DNA from: Datnioides undecimradiatus
Taxonomy: Eukaryota > Chordata > Actinopteri > Lobotiformes > Datnioididae
NCBI GenBank assembly: GCA_008933995.1
Contig: WARS01000052.1
Coordinates: 1,798,001-1,862,000, forward strand
DNA: 64,000 bases
Direction of reading: 5' to 3'
Below, piece after piece: positions 62,917 to 64,000 of this stretch. The notes below the pieces were generated by a model. The model had not been told where the DNA came from and made no database searches. It saw only the letters and a list, made by a program, of their open reading frames with translations. The translations under genes were made by a program, and so were the position numbers. Each line of letters starts with the position of its first letter. The first letter of the stretch is position 1.

Positions 62917-64000
62917 CTGTCAGGAGATAGAAAGATTTATGTCGGCTCCGGGTTCATTTTCACCGTTTAACCATGAAAATGATGAAAAACACGATGATCT
63001 GAGCGTTTCTGCAGGTTTTACTGAGACACGTTTGGCTTTTTTTACTGTTTAACAGGAGAAAATGATTCACAGGATCTGACACTTTCTCGCAGTTACAGCT
63101 CAAACACCTTGTGAGAAAGGATGAGCGTAGCTGCTAATATGAAAGGTGCATTACAGAAACACGACCTCGGACGCTTTAATCCTCCCTTTATGAAAAGAAA
63201 CTCAGCCACAGTTTTGAGAAAACTTCAAATATTCTTTGAATTCATGGGAAGAATCAACCTTGACCTCTTCAGCGCCTCTGCAGCCACACAAACATCCTCA
63301 GTCTCTCTGATGAACACACGCCCTTTAACTTAATGTAATACCTCTGCTCTATTACTCCATAACCCAGGACTCAGCGAGACAAATGTCAGCACCTGCTTTT
63401 TGACCCCCAGCAGACGGACGGACGAGGCAGACAGGGAGTGAAATGAAGTGACTGACAGCTGCTCCAAACACGCTCGACATGTGCAAGATGTGGAAGATGC
63501 ACCAGCAAAAAGAAAATGATGCATGTTTTGGGTCAACATTAATCTCTGCACTATTCAATTAGAACAGGTTTGCATAAACAATACAACTGATTCTTGACCG
63601 AGACTTACGATTTGAGAATTCAGGCCATGTATAAACAGTTATTAATAAATCCCACAGGGCACGAAAGCAGCAGCAAGGTCTGAGAAATGATTGCTATTTA
63701 TGGGCCGGCTCCTATTTCCCTGTGTTTAATCTGAGTTAAACATTTAATTGTGCTATAAGGAGCGAGACTTTAGGCACAGATAGCTCCAGTTTGAGTAGAA
63801 CCTGTAGCACTGCCATGCAGGAGGAAGCTTCCTGACAGAACAAACAGTTCCTGGTTGGTAAAGAAGGATTGCAGAATGCTTAAAACTAGCAATGGAGAAC
63901 ATTAAGTGGTTAGGAAAGTTGAAACTGGGTCATTTACACCATGAACTTCGATTTAACCCTTTGAGAGAATGCTGGTTCGAAGGTATCTCTGCACTGGCTC
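62917..64000. other. vangl2: vangl2 intron (right end of window)
   Basis: Sequence upstream of the first visible vangl2 exon. No match to the conserved N-terminal segment with SVTIQ and GEPLL was found on the minus strand. I see no repeat that I recognise. Confidence 0.6.

Overview
This window looks like ray-finned (teleost) fish nuclear DNA. Genes are split by many GT-AG introns, the conserved proteins match fish and mammalian families, microsatellites are frequent, and several dispersed repeats are ones I know from teleost genomes. I see nothing prokaryotic, no CRISPR array, and no retrovirus-like or Polinton-like element. All family and human-position statements come from memory, not from a search.

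Layout, left to right. 1-4950 is intergenic, with one dispersed repeat and one (TG)n tract. 5112-26864 (minus) is a complete tesk2 coding region in 12 exons, encoding a LIMK/TESK-type kinase of 622 residues; a non-coding first exon and GC-box/CCAAT promoter probably lie near 30323-30760. 32371-34567 (plus) is a two-exon C2H2 zinc-finger gene that starts head-to-head with tesk2. 34568-36544 holds a foldback element with long inverted arms. 37099-53853 (minus) is a nectin-4-like cell-adhesion gene in 11 coding exons, 572 residues, whose introns carry a LINE tail, an hAT-like element and other repeats. 56308-57730 (minus) is a five-exon fcer1g gene for a 96-residue ITAM adaptor. 60911-62916 (minus) is the 3' part of vangl2, a planar cell polarity membrane protein; its 5' exon or exons lie beyond the right edge.

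Every exon join listed was worked out by hand from splice sites and reading phase, and all phases close. From memory, vangl2, fcer1g and nectin4 are neighbours on human 1q23, whereas human TESK2 is on 1p34, so this block joins two human neighbourhoods. The genes do not form one pathway. tesk2, nectin4 and vangl2 all touch actin, junction or polarity biology, while fcer1g is an immune signalling adaptor.

I found no undescribed biological system. The points most worth a second look are: an intron splitting the nectin-4 V domain; dinucleotide repeats set directly against a tesk2 acceptor and a nectin4 donor; a strand-asymmetric pyrimidine tract in tesk2 intron 2; a 450-base foldback element with a partial second copy; and a small fish-type zinc-finger gene with only two fingers.
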